This document shows positions 11,383 through 27,983 of a stretch of DNA of 64,000 nucleotides, one piece after another. Both the position numbers and the translations under genes were made by a program. This DNA comes from Haematobia irritans (lineage: Eukaryota; Arthropoda; Insecta; Diptera; Muscidae): assembly GCF_050003625.1 (NCBI RefSeq), contig NC_134401.1, positions 67,281,629-67,345,628 of the forward strand. Reading direction: 5' to 3'. Numbering within the stretch: position 1 is the first letter of the stretch; each line of letters opens with the position of its first letter. Below the pieces are notes generated by a model. That model saw only the letters and a list, made by a program, of their open reading frames with translations, had not been told where the DNA came from and ran no database searches.

Positions 11383-12316
11383 AAGGGTGATTCTTTTGAG
11401 GTTAGGATTTTCATGCATTAGTATTTGACAGATCACGTGGGATTTCAGACATGGTGTCAAAGAGAAAGATGCTCAGTATGCTTTGACATTTCATCATGAA
11501 TAGACTTACTAACGAGCCACAACGTCGAATTTTCAGTGAATGGGCCCTAGAAAAGTTGGCAGAAAATCCGCTTTTTTATCGACAAATTTTGTTCAGCGAT
11601 GAGGCTCATTTCTGGTTGAATGGCTACGTAAATAAGCAAAATTGCCGCATTTGGAGTGAAGAGCAACCAGAAGCCGTTCAAGAACTGCCCATGCATCCCG
11701 AAAAATGCACTGTTTGGTGTGGTTTGTACGCTGGTGGAATCATTGGACCGTATTTTTTCAAAGATGCTGTTGGACGCAACGTTACGTTGAATGGCGATCG
11801 CTATCGTTCGATGCTAACAAACTTTTTGTTGCCAAAAATGGAAGAACTGAACTTGGTTGACATGTGGTTTCAACAAGATGGCGCTACATGCCACACAGCT
11901 CGCGATTCTATGGCCATTTTGAGGGAAAACTTCGGAGAACAATTCATCTCAAGAAATGGACCGGTAAGTTGGCCACCAAGATCATGCGATTTGACGCCTT
12001 TAGACTATTTTTTGTGGGGCTACGTCAAGTCTAAAGTCTACAGAAATAAGCCAGCAACTATTCCAGCTTTGGAAGACAACATTTCCGAAGAAATTCGGGC
12101 TATTCCGGCCGAAATGCTCGAAAAAGTTGCCCAAAATTGGACTTTCCGAATGGACCACCTAAGACGCAGCCGCGGTCAACATTTAAATGAAATTATCTTC
12201 AAAAAGTAAATGTCATGGACCAATCTAACGTTTCAAATAAAGAACCGATGAGATTTTGCAAATTTTATGCGTTTTTTTTAAAAAAAAAGTTATCAAGCTC
12301 TTAACAAATCACCCTT
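11383..12316 (+). mobile_element. Deleted Tc1/mariner-superfamily element
   Basis: A 934-bp element with ends AAGGGTGATT and AATCACCCTT, flanked by TA on both sides. Comparison with the intact spacer sequence 'cattatatatattctg' at 7325 shows exactly one TA was duplicated, the hallmark of this superfamily. It inserted into the remnant of spacer F between E copies 3 and 4. It encodes an N-terminally deleted transposase. Confidence 0.92.
11496..12209 (+). CDS. Transposase, catalytic part only (Tc1/mariner)
   Basis: A 237-codon open frame of the IS630/Tc1/mariner DDE family. The first seven residues, MNRLTNE, look like a normal transposase start; they are followed directly by 'PQRRIFSEWALEKLAENPLF', which in full-length relatives lies roughly 100 residues further in. 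The paired helix-turn-helix DNA-binding region has therefore been removed by an in-frame deletion. The catalytic motifs are present: FSDEAHF, QQDGATCHTA and CDLTPLDYFLWG, with about 36 residues between the second and third aspartates by my count. The C-terminal 'MDHLRRSRGQHL' block is complete. It cannot bind its own ends in the usual way. The uninterrupted frame is probably just youth rather than domestication. The usual family length is about 340 residues. Confidence 0.88.
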   Translation: MNRLTNEPQRRIFSEWALEKLAENPLFYRQILFSDEAHFWLNGYVNKQNCRIWSEEQPEAVQELPMHPEKCTVWCGLYAGGIIGPYFFKDAVGRNVTLNGDRYRSMLTNFLLPKMEELNLVDMWFQQDGATCHTARDSMAILRENFGEQFISRNGPVSWPPRSCDLTPLDYFLWGYVKSKVYRNKPATIPALEDNISEEIRAIPAEMLEKVAQNWTFRMDHLRRSRGQHLNEIIFKK

Positions 12317-12363
12317 TATATATTCTGAACGACGCATAAAGCACCGTATCAGAACGCCCCAAT

Positions 12364-14090
12364 CCAATAAACACAGGATGAGCGTTTTTCAAATGCAACA
12401 ACTTTTCAGTTTGAGTGTAAATATAATTTTCAACATAAATTCAACTTGACTTGAAATAGCTCATCTTCAATACATCTTCAAATTGTTTGCGAATTACTTC
12501 CAATTTGCCAAACTGTTGACGAAATCTTTGAAAAGGTGTTGAAGATAATATGAGAAAACTTTGACAAAACATTACCTTAAAATGCAACGAAAAACCATGT
12601 GGTTTTCAATACTTATTTGTGCAACGAAGTTCGTGGTCAATTGCAAGAAATAAAAAAATGGAAAATTTAAGCAAATAACCAAATAGTTTATAAAAATAGG
12701 TAAGTGAAAATAAAAAAATGAAATAAAACTATAAGGAAGTCACTAAATGTACAAGGCATATTAAAGAGGTAAAGTCATGCAATCAGGTGACTAATATCGA
12801 CATTCATCTTGTCAAAGGCTTTGTTTACGTTTAGTATTCAACAATGTTGATGTTTTATATATGCATTCAACAATACAACAACACTACACATGCACAAACA
12901 CAACAACACTACACATACAAACAAAACTTGAGTGATCTTCCATTTTAGTTTGACATTATTAATATCATGGGGGGGTACACACGCTTGCTCGTGACTTTAC
13001 CTTTAATTAATATGCCTTGCTAAATGTATATCTCTTTGCAGAAAACTAAAATTATGGATTGTACGTTCTTGAAAACATTTAAAAGCTGACCAATGAAAAA
13101 ATGGTGGACAATTAACTGGAACTGCTTCAAATAGTTTATAATAATTGGTACGTCAATATGAAAAATTAAATCAACACTTTAAAGAAGTCACTAAATTTAA
13201 ATCTCTTTCCAGAAAACTAAAATCTTTGGATGCTACATTCTTGCAAACAATAAGAAGCTGACCAATGAAAAATGAGTGGCTTATCGACAAGAAAAAGTTT
13301 CCAGAAACGTTACAAGTGCAACCAATTAAAATTGTTAAAAACAACAAATTGTTGAAATCAACAACTTCTGGATGAAAATGTGCATCACTTCGTCAGTTTA
13401 ATTCATATGCTATTATCAGTTTAAAATGGATATTTTGTGAATTCCTTCTGCTGGAAATCAATTCTAACACGCGGTCCAGTACGTTCCTAATTTCAAATTG
13501 CCCGCATATTAATAAATTTTAATGCTGTTTTATGACACCAAAAGGAAGGAAATCGAATTATCAATGCAAAAGTGTTTACTAATAATGTTGAAGATATTTA
13601 AAGTTTTGTTGTTTGTTTTGTTTTTTTTTTTTTGTTCTTATTTGTTGATATGTTTAATAAGATTATTATTTATCAATTGGTATTGTAGTGTATTATGCAG
13701 TGTAGTGTATTATTATATATTTTATTTTGATGAAAATTAATAAATTATACAAAATTCATAGAATTTTGGCTTTGACTTTCAATTTGAAGTGGGGATAGCA
13801 TTCATACAAATTTAGGTTGAAAAGTATTTGCAACGATGTTAATTTTGAATTTGACTCGCATCGAAAATTGTTTGACAAAGTATTGAGTAGCGATGTATTT
13901 CAATTTGAGGAGAACACTTGAGATATTATTGCTAATGTGTTGAATTTCACTGTTGAGGGTAATGTCTGTTTTTTGTTGACAACGCGATTTTCTCAACAAT
14001 TTCTCAACTTCAATATTAACCTAATCCTTTGAAAAAATGTTTGATAAATTGTTGAAATTTAGCATTTTTCAAACGTTTGTGTTTTTTGGG
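12364..14090. mobile_element. TIR element E, copy 4 (end of array)
   Basis: A complete left end (ccaataaacacagg) and right end (ttttttggg at 14081-14090) of element E, sharing the copy 3 variants and lacking the 300-bp segment. It is interrupted at 12752-13019 by a short MITE. The sequence right of 14090 is not spacer F, so this is the array edge. Confidence 0.75.
12752..13019. mobile_element. 268-bp MITE with 9-bp target duplication
   Basis: Terminal inverted repeats run CAAGGCATATTAAAGAGG at the left and, inverted, 'ttaatatgccttg' at the right. A perfect 9-bp duplication CTAAATGTA flanks it (12743-12751 and 13020-13028). The other E copies show the empty site with one copy. A 9-bp duplication suggests a Mutator-like (MULE) origin. 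No coding sequence. Confidence 0.88.
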
Positions 14091-17000
14091 AATAGTTTTG
14101 AAATCGTTCTGACAATAGGCAATTTCTACACAAATTGGTAACCCTGCCAGCCGCCATTTTCGTTTCGTATATTTAGTCTCTCTCTCAACTACCAATGCAA
14201 TGCAACGTGAAATTTACTGCCGAGTTGAAATATAAAAAAATTAAGTAAATTAGTACATTATAAGAAACGATTTATAAAATCAATTACGGAATACAAACAG
14301 TGCCAGTGCGTGTTGATAAAACGTGATTCTTTTTCAATGTTTGAAAATTCAGTTGCTATATTCTTTCCGAACAAGGATATACCATAAGAAAGAATTTGCT
14401 TTTACAGATATAGATGAAAAAGGACTTGTTTAAAAATTTAATTGATTATTTAGTTTTTATATCAAATAGTGAAGAAATCTAAAATTTACGCCCTTCGGTT
14501 GATTTTTTTTTGTCGTATTTCATATTTTGGTGTTTTTATTTTAATAGCTGGATAGCTGTTCTTTTCTTTCTCAATAAACACTAGGTTTTCTGATACATCT
14601 TTCTCATTTTTGCATGGAGATGACTAACCGCCATTTTCAATAGATTAGTATTTTCTCTTTTCAGTCTGAATTGTATCAGGGTGGAAACTTGTAAACTGTA
14701 AATAAAAAGTTACCAAAACGGTAGAAAACTCCTTTTTAGTATACGCCGGTACTAAGTTCGAATTCCATTATATCTGTTTGCAAATGCAATTTTTAAATTG
14801 TTATTGCAATGTACGTTTGGTGGAACAAATCTGCTTTAGTAAAAGTTGTTAAAAATAAATAAAAACATTTTTTGAGTGCAGGAGAAGGGGTTTAAAAGCG
14901 AAAATGTAAAGTAAAAAATTTGTCGGGAAAGTATTGTCTTCGAGATCTGAAAATCGGTATTTTCCTTTATATTTTTGTTAATTCTGACAGCAATTTTTCA
15001 TGAAATGAATAAAATTCCGTTTTTTTTCGTATTTGGTAAAAATATTACATTTTCAGCAAAAAATATTAAGTAAAAATTTTGTCGGAAGAGCGTAGTTTTC
15101 GAGATACCGACCCTTAAAAATTGGATATATCTCGAAAACTAGGCTTTTCCGCCAAATATTTTATTTTACATATTCGATTTGAAATGCCTTCTCCTACACT
15201 CAAAAAAAATTTTGGTTTATTTTTAACAACTTGTGCTAAAGTAGATTTATTTCCAGTTTTCGAGATGCCGACCCTTGAAAATTGGCGTATAGTAGGCTAA
15301 CGCGCACCCAGGACCTCTCCGGGTCCATGTTATTCTAAATATATTATTTTTGGGATGATTATGTGCGATGGATACTAAATCCAATGTACTTGATAATGAA
15401 AACTTTAGGGGCCCGTAACTCCGAAAATAGGCCTTTCCGACAAAAAGTGGTATATAACATTTTGTGTTTAGAATCAAAAAGGCTACAAGCTGGCCAAAAA
15501 TTGGACCAATCGAACCACTGGTACTAAAGTAGATTTAAACCAAACTAAATTGTATATGTAACAATTTAGCAATGATGTTTGGAAGTGTTGAAAGATGCGA
15601 ATAAATTAATTGGCGTAAAACTGAAATTCAGTCTTGGAAAATATTTCTTTCATCAGTTTTTACTATTATCAGAAAAAGAACATACCAATAAAAAAAAACA
15701 TATTTTATTGATTTCTGGCGTATTAATTATTTGTTAATTTTTATTATATTCCAAATTTTGAGAAATTTATTGAAGAGTTCAACTTGTTTAAAATTGTGCC
15801 AATAATAAATAAAAACGTACTTATTATTTTATCATCACTGAGATGCATTATCACCACATCCACACCACATCCACATCTACTCATCATTTCTAAGCCAAAT
15901 ATTTGTTTTTCTCTTTTGTTTTTAATTATTAAACCAAGTTTCACTCCCTTGATAGAGAGTATATGAATAAAAAAATTATCGGATTTAATTTTTGTACATT
16001 AACAAGTTTTTATATTAAATCAAAGATGGATTTCGTAATTTGGAGTGTTCTTCAATATGTGCAAACTTTCCTAGGATATTTTATACAAATTTGATATGCA
16101 GACGACTGCAGTAGGTAATACAAGTATATTGGTACTAAACTGGGATTTAGTGGTTGGGTGGGAGACACCTGTAAAAGTAGTAACGTGTTAGGTGAAAGTG
16201 ACATCGATTTAGCATGAGAAGAGACTACAATATGAGCTTAAAAAATTATTTTCTTTCTGGTCAATCATATAATACCCCCTATAAATTTATCATATAGAGC
16301 TCGAAAATGCTTAGAATTGTGACGTCAACGCCAATTCATTACAAATATCGCCAGTCATTCGTAAGGGTTTTTGTGCATGTGATAATTACTGTAGCATCCA
16401 ATAAGTGTCAGTGAAACATTAACAAAAATGTGTCACTCGATGTAGAAGACTCAATAACGTATAATTAGATTAAAAAGAACACCAAAGTAAAAAAGTTAAG
16501 ATGGTGTAGGAAAATTTGTTGTTTTTTAATTGGAGGGGGGTTCGCAGTCGAGTCACCTCTGAAATTTATTTTTCTGCACTATGATGTCATTAGGAGCATG
16601 TTCGTAGTTACATGTATGTATCAGTGCATTATCTAGTACATACATGACGCCCTTTCTTTATGAAGGAGACGATTTATATCAATTATTGACAACCTTGGCT
16701 ATTTAATTCGTGTATCTCATTGATATCGCAGAAATGCTTTATATGTGGTTGTTATATTAGAAAATTTTATTAAAAAAAAAACAATTAAATTGAATAATTA
16801 ATTGCATCAGAGAATCTTTTCTTTTCTTACATAGTATGAGATTTAGCAAAAATATGTATTACTTCATTTATGCTTTTTGAATTTTACATTGCAATACCAA
16901 GCAAATAACTACTTTTTAGCTTTATTGACTTTCAGAATTCTCTACATATAAGAAAAGTACAAGCATTTTATTGTACATGCGGTATATACGTATACGAAAT

Positions 17001-17146
17001 ATAAATAAATAAATAAATAAATCTAAGTCGGAAAGCGGTATAAACTGTTTTAAATGGATCAAAATTCGTCATCGTTTAGTGAACGTTGAGAGGCTTCCGC
17101 AAAAAAAAAAAAATATTTGCGTCGAAAAGTACTAACCCAAGCGAAT
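14091..17146. other. Intergenic region upstream of slik
   Basis: About 3 kb without a recognised gene. Between 14880 and 15480 there are repeated phrases such as 'tttcgagat(a/g)ccgacccttgaa' with local inversions, so an old repeat probably lies there. The 5' untranslated region and promoter of slik must lie in or beyond this stretch; I could not place a transcription start. An A-run at 17100-17113 precedes the slik start. Confidence 0.5.
17000..17022. repeat. AAAT microsatellite
   Basis: About five to six tandem copies of 'aaat' about 125 bp upstream of the slik start codon. Confidence 0.8.
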
Positions 17147-22175
<5,029 letters not shown>

Positions 22176-22759
22176 GTATTTATCAAATTCATACATTATT
22201 ATTATTTTTTTATTTACGATATTGTTTATATTGACGATCACACTTCGTAAATCGAAGTGAAACATTTTCCTCTGTAGTCAAATGTTTTGTGCAGTTTGAG
22301 CAAAAGTGCTTGAAATCATATACAAATGATTTATGACTCATATCGCGAAAATATTGTACCAACCCAAATAACTTCTGTGTGCCAAAGTGCAAGTTGAAAC
22401 TGCGAACGAAACTTTGAATAGAAATTCCCATGAGAGATATTGAAATCTCTATTACTTGTATACAGTGCTTATAGTGGTGCTTATTGGAGGTTTATGTAAA
22501 TCTAAGGAGGTTCTATTGGAGGTTCATGTAAATCTAAGGTATGTTGGCTTTTGGTCCATTTTATTTTAGCCACATAGAGCGATAGGAATAAACCGGAGTA
22601 TTATCTAAATCTTAATAAATAAAGCGTTTATAACGTTGCTATTATATAGAACAAATATCGTTGAGATTTTTGTACTATGTGGGTAATGGTGCCATATTTA
22701 ACCAAATAGAGCAACCATGTATCTAAATGTTAAACGGTTTAGCTGATATTTTTTTAAGT
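22176..22759. other. Start of the last visible slik intron
   Basis: Non-coding sequence following the donor at 22176. It contains a small direct duplication of 'attggaggtt(t/c)atgtaaat' with a 32-bp period near 22482-22540. No slik exon was recognised here. Confidence 0.5.
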
Positions 22760-23136
22760 TTAATAAGAGTGAGATTGGCAATTAAAAGCAACATGTGAAC
22801 AAGAGTTTAAACCGATTTGCAAACATTTCGAGATACATAAAATACTACTCTGCGAGGGTTTATATTGCGGGATTAGACAACAAAAACAAACATTAATCAT
22901 TGAAAATCGCTCTATACAATTTTGCAAGTGTTTGAACCAAACGCACTTGTACCAATCTGATTGAGGTATCTCCAAAACATGTATTCTGGAAACACTTCTT
23001 CAGATGTTGAAAAACGTTGACCTTTAATTTAGTTTTTTACATGCGGAAGGGAATATAAAGAAGTCATTCGGTGCCAAGTCAAGACTATACGGCGGATGAC
23101 CCATCCAATCGATGTTTTGAGTGTTAAAAAATGCAG

Positions 23137-24195
23137 GGGGGTTACTCTGTATTGCGATGCGTAAGAAAAATTGTCGCGAATCGAGTAATTGGTACTCAGT
23201 AATTCGTTTTCGTATCTACCTTGCGCATCTAGTTTTCGCAAATCTGGCATCACCGCACTCTATAATGCGAAAGCGTATGTCAAACTCGTTCGTTGATCGC
23301 AAAAATCGTGCGCAAACAAAATAGCAATCGCAAAGTAACAAATATGTAAGTAAGCACAATTAAATTTTTATATTTGTATCTAAATTGTTTATTGTTTTAG
23401 GGAAAAACCAAAAAAGTTACAGACACAGCAACGTCAGTTCCAAACTTTGGTAGACTTTATGGTCTCTTCCGCAGTTACCTCAAATTGTATGTGCTTGGGA
23501 CAAAGTATTCGTTCAATCACCTCGCAAACTTCTTTTAAGCAGCGCGACATAGATTGCTCTGATAGTCCTAAAAGATGGTCTTGGCCGATTTGTAGATAAC
23601 CACCTTGTCCAAGCAATTTCAAAGCAGCGGCCACTTTTATTGGAGTTGGAATGGCTGTGGATTTATTTGGAACGACGAGGTCGTCTTTAATAGCGTTTAA
23701 TACATACATAAACGCATCTTTATTAAGACGAAATCTATAAAAATGAAATATTCGAAAACGTTTGTCACATAATTTGAGTTTCCATTTTCTTACCCGTGGT
23801 CACTTAGGGAGAGTATATTTGACCGATCTCGCAAAATTCTTCTTGTAATTCGTTCATGTTAATTTTCTTCAAACCATAACGCTATCGAATCCATAATTAT
23901 TACTTTTTTGTTATAAACGATTAGCAAGTTTTAAAAGAACACGCACCGAACGGAAGATTGTTTAAAATGTTTTTATTTACAATTTTTTGACATTTCTTTT
24001 TATCATTTTCGTTATTGTTTACATTGTGCAGCCAGCGTTGTCATATTTTCGCTTTATTTTGCTAAAGCGTTACCATATTTTCAGTTTACTTTGCGAAAGC
24101 GTTTGCGCAAGTGATACAGAGTACCGAATTGTACTCTTAACGCATTTAACTATCGCATCGCATTTGCTTTCGTATCGCAATACAGAGTAACCCCC
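23137..24195 (-). mobile_element. PIF/Harbinger element, internally deleted
   Basis: A 1059-bp element with terminal repeats GGGGGTTACTCTGTATTGCG (left) and the inverse at the right, flanked by CAG on both sides (23134-23136 and 24196-24198), a 3-bp duplication as expected for PIF/Harbinger. It inserted in the older mariner coding region; removing it with one CAG restores the mariner reading 'AQTTAFFN'. It carries only the N-terminal part of a HARBI1-like nuclease. Confidence 0.92.
23434..23860 (-). pseudogene. HARBI1-like nuclease, N-terminal fragment
   Basis: Two exon-like pieces on the minus strand. The upstream one ends 'RDRSNILSLSDHG' at 23794; the second starts at 23734 with 'FRLNKDAFMYVLNAI' and continues through 'IKVAAALKLLGQGG' and 'LSEQSMSRCLKEVCEVIERI', typical of Harbinger nucleases. 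A GT-AG intron (23735-23793) separates them. The frame ends at 23434 before any catalytic DDE residue, so the nuclease core is missing and the protein cannot be active. The family's accessory MADF/Myb-like partner is not present. Confidence 0.85.
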
Positions 24196-24439
24196 CAGTT
24201 GTTTGAGCCGATGCGTAGAAGCTCGCTTGACGTGGTGAATAGCGACCCGTCTTCGGAGGTTGGAGGGTTCCATAAATTGATTGATAGAAATATACTTATT
24301 TGCCATATATGGACATATTTATGTGTCCAAGAGAACAACATTTTCAAATTTGACATAAATTTCACACTGACAAATCTCAGAATTTTGAGGTTTAAAATAA
24401 CTCTATATTTCAAATTTCTTGCCAACACATTTTTGTGAC

Positions 24440-24630
24440 GGTCAAATGTTTATGGTATATTGAATGTATGCTAGTCCTACTAATGCCTAATATTGTCTCA
24501 ATATTACGGTATGTTCAAGATTTAATTCCATCTTATGAGCGAGATGAATATTTTAAGCTGCTGTAAACAACACAAATAGGGCTCGTATATCAAAAAGTTC
24601 TAAGTACGTGTAACCTCAAATATGCCAAGA
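24440..24630. other. Short gap, nothing recognised
   Basis: Non-coding sequence left of the LINE-H insertion; its last nine bases are the left target duplication CTTACGATA. Confidence 0.4.
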
Positions 24631-24639
24631 CTTACGATA

Positions 24640-26984
24640 GGTTAGGTTAGGTTAGGTTAAAGTGGCAGCCCGATTAAGATTCAGGCTCACTTAGACTATT
24701 CAGTCCATTGTGATACCACATTAACTAAAAGTACCTATTACATATGGGCACTTCTAGTTTTAACCGCTGAACCTTCTTGATTATTTTTCTTTGTTGAACC
24801 AACCAGATTGTTCCAAAAACATTAGCAGACTGCTTAAGTTAACGTTTTCCAGATCCGCCAGTAATCTGAAGCTATATGCTCCTAAAAGTTGCTTGCGCTT
24901 TACACAAAATGCAGGACACTCACACAAGAGGTGTTTAATTGATTCTTTTTCCTCCGCATCATGACAGCTCATACAATAGTCATTATACTTCGCGCCAATA
25001 GTTTTTGCAAAATCTCCTATCAGGCAGCGACCCGTTATAGCAGATATCAGGAGTGATATCTTACGTCTCGAGAACATTAGCATATCTAGTGTGCGGTTTA
25101 AGTTGAAATGGGGCCATATTTGCTTGGTGTCGTTACAACCCTTGCAATTCTCCCATCGAACATTTGCCATCATAACAGCCTTCTCACGCAGCATGAGCTT
25201 GCAGGTAGCTAGGGGCATACCAACAAATTCTAGTTCCCCTGGAATATGTAAGGTAGTCCCTAGCCTTGCCAACTCATCGGCTTCGCAGTTCCCCGGTATG
25301 TTCCTATGGCCAGGCACCCATATTAGGTGAATGAATTTGCGGCAATCGATGGCCGTTTTCGAGTTGAGGAACACAGAGTCCAAGGATTTTATTGCAGGTT
25401 GACTGTCTGAGTATATATTAATGCCCACATTTTTTGGAACATTACTTCTCAGCCAATTCGCCACCTCTCTTATTGCTAATATTTCAGCCTGAAAAACACT
25501 ACAGTGATTAGGTAATCTTTTCGCTATTTGAAGTTCCAAATCATTAGAATATACTCCGAAACCCACTTGTCCATCCAATTTGGAGCCATCAGTGTAGAAA
25601 TCTATATATTCTTTATTCCCCGGGGTCTGTGTGCACCACGCCTCACTGTTGGGGATTAGAGTCTCAAACTTTTTGTCGAAAAGTGGACTCGCCAAAGTGT
25701 AATCCACTACGTTAGGCACATCTGACATTGTTTTGAGGACAGAACTGTGACCGTAACCTTTTTCCGACCACAGCGATAGTTCGCGCAACCGCACAGCCGT
25801 TGTTGCAGCTGACTGTTTGGCCAAAATGTCTAAAGGCAATAGATGCAGCATGACATTAAGGGAATTTGTTCCTGTCTTGCTGAATGCGCCTGAAATACAC
25901 AAACACGCTATACGCTGAACTTTATCTAAACCAGTCGGTTTCGGCCACCAGACTACAACACCATATAGCATTATAGGTCTAACCACTGCCGTGTATAGCC
26001 AATGCACAATTTTTGGTTTTAGTCCCCACTTTTTTCCTATTGCCTTTTTGCACGAGTACAAAGCTACAGTTGCCTTCCTCGCCCTTTCTTCAATATTAAG
26101 CTTAAAGTTCAGCTTCCTGTCCAAAATAACGCCAAGGTATTTTGCACAATCACCAAAGGGAATTTCAATACCCCCTAAGGAAATAGGCCTAACCGTGGGA
26201 GTTTTGCGATCTTTGCAGTACATGACTAATTCTGTCTTTGCGGGATTTACCCCAAGACCATTGTCTTTCGCCCATTTTTCAGTCATCCGGAGGGCCCTCT
26301 GAATAATATCTCTGATTGTGGATGGGAATTTTCCCCTGACTGCCAGAGCTACATCATCTGCGTATGCCACCACTTTTATCCTTTCTTTTTCTAGAGTAAC
26401 CAGAAGGCTATTTATAGCAACATTCCAAAGAAGAGGTGATAGAACTCCTCCTTGGGGAGTGCCTCTGTTCACATACTTTTGTATGTTTGCTTGTCCTAGT
26501 GTGGCTGAAATACGTCTCTTCATTAGCAGTTCGTCTAACAGCCTGAGTATACATGGATCAACATTCAGAGTTGTCAATCCATTTAATATCGAGCTCGGAT
26601 GGACATTATTGAACGCCCCTTCGATGTCTAGAAACGCCACGATTGTGTATTCTTAGACAGATAGTGAGCTTTCAATAAAGCTGACTAGTTCATGTAGTGC
26701 GGTCTCAGTAGACCTGCCCTTCGAGTATGCATGCTGTCGTTTCGAGAACAAACTTGAATCGATGCTAGTTCTAAGATAAATATCTATCATCCTCTCCAGA
26801 GTCTTAAGTAGGAATGAGGATAAGCTGATTGGTCGGAAATCCTTCGAGTGAGTGGCTTTTCCCGCTTTAGGTATGAAGATGACTTTTGTTTCCCTCCACT
26901 TTCCTGGGATATATGATAAGTTGATACATCCTTTATATATCACCGACAACCAGGGGATAATTTTGTCAGTTACAGCTTGTAACT
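24640..26984 (-). mobile_element. LINE-H copy A, 5'-truncated insertion
   Basis: A non-LTR retrotransposon on the minus strand, flanked by a perfect 9-bp duplication CTTACGATA (24631-24639 and 26985-26993). The 3' tail ends in four to five AACCT-type pentamers (24640-24659 on the plus strand reads as 'ggttaggttagg...'). The 5' end stops inside the RT region. Reverse transcriptase plus RNase H in one frame suggests the I/Loa/R1 side of the LINE tree. Confidence 0.93.
24781..26949 (-). pseudogene. LINE-H copy A: reverse transcriptase and RNase H
   Basis: The frame starts in RT near 'SVIYKGCINLSYIPGKWRE' and passes 'VIFIPKAGKATHSKDFRPIS'. It is interrupted by one TAA at about 26650, then continues uninterrupted for 619 codons. 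RT motifs 'FLDIEGAFNNV', 'GTPQGGVLSPLLWN' and YADD (26353-26364) are present. RNase H follows with 'FYTDGSKLDG' and 'QAEILAIREVANW'; a small deletion joins 'AIDCRK' to 'FIHLIWVPGH', losing about ten residues present in copy B. A terminal CCHC-like zinc motif is visible (CMSC...KHLLCECPAFC). Dead by truncation and the stop. Confidence 0.92.
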
Positions 26985-26993
26985 CTTACGATA

Positions 26994-27855
26994 AAGCTGT
27001 AAGTTGGCAGATTACAACATTAGTGTGGCCCAATCCCGCCAAATAAAAGGCAACCCTCGTAAGCAGAATTTGAAGAATATAGGGTAATATACATGCCAAC
27101 TGTGAGCGGTTTGCTGATATGTAGTGAATAGTGTGTGTGTGTGATATATGGCAGCTATATCTATTATAAATCTGACACAAAAAATCCCAACCAAAAGCCT
27201 TTCAACCAAAGTAAAAGTTTGTACCGAAGTTGGGGGCGATTGGACTTTAATTGCGCACTGAACATTGAACTGAGAGTATAAATAAAGTATTGTCATATTG
27301 CTCCATATGGGCGTTACATACAAAAGCCCCAACCTATTATACTCACTACAACAGTAATGTTGGATGTGTTTCTAGTCCTGCGATATTTAATGAATTCGGT
27401 CAAATAGCACAACTGATGATACATGATGAAACAAATCTGTCGAGAGTGAGTGTTTGTGAATGTGCGTGAGTAAAAACTGCAAAATTAAGCTCACGTATCC
27501 TTTACAGACACAAATACATGTAGTCAAAGCAGATTTAATTTTTTTGTCATATTGTCACGTAATTATTTTATAATTGACATTCATTTCGAAGGTTAAGCCT
27601 ATTTTTGTTGTTTTGTTACTTTTGCTCATTCCTCGGAGTTTCGTGATTATGCTGTGAGTCACGTGAATTGTACGTGTATCTTAAAGTTGTTCTTGCGTGA
27701 GGGTAAAATTAAGCTTGAAGTAAGGATACTAAAGGTCGACAGTCAAAATGTCGAGGTCTTGGTTTAATAATCTTCAACAGATAGATGACACCCAGCCCTG
27801 TGGAGAATTTTCCAACTGCCAACCATCAACATGAATTCTGGAAAGTACGACGACT
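26994..27855. other. Non-coding gap
   Basis: No gene recognised. A (GT)n stretch lies near 27130-27143. Between about 27430 and 27680 there are scattered 'gtgagtg' and 'cacgtgaattg' phrases faintly like the CGTGAG-rich element at 49811. Confidence 0.4.
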
Positions 27856-27983
27856 GCTATGCACGCCATTTCAGCATATATTAATAGTCTAAGCCGTGTC
27901 ATAGGACGGGTTCTTAATTATGTGTGCGGGTGCCTTTCGTACGTGGAATTCAGGGACAAGAAGTCAAAACGCCGTAGAGTTAA

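Larger units (their letters stand above)
22760..24430 (-). pseudogene. Mariner transposase remnant split by a Harbinger element
   Basis: On the minus strand, 24300-24200 gives 'IHHVKRASTHR', a decayed form of the mariner HHDNAS block. After skipping 23137-24195, the frame resumes as 'AFFNTQNIDWMGHPPYSLDL' then 'APNDFFIFP', the mariner C-terminal catalytic block with SLD in place of SPD. Frameshifts and stops follow, but 'HVLEIPQSDWYKCVWF' is still readable near 22935. The upstream half is too decayed to place. An old, dead element. Confidence 0.8.

Noticed and set aside
24640..24660. GGTTAGGTTAGG run resembling the insect telomere repeat TTAGG
   Set aside because: It is the inverted 3' tail of LINE-H, bounded by a target duplication, and the same pentamers end the SINE and LINE-D. 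Dipterans lack TTAGG telomeres.
24781..26656. Long open frames on the plus strand opposite LINE-H copy A (and the mirror case in copy B)
   Set aside because: They are antisense shadows of the RT/RNase H frame and show no domain of their own.
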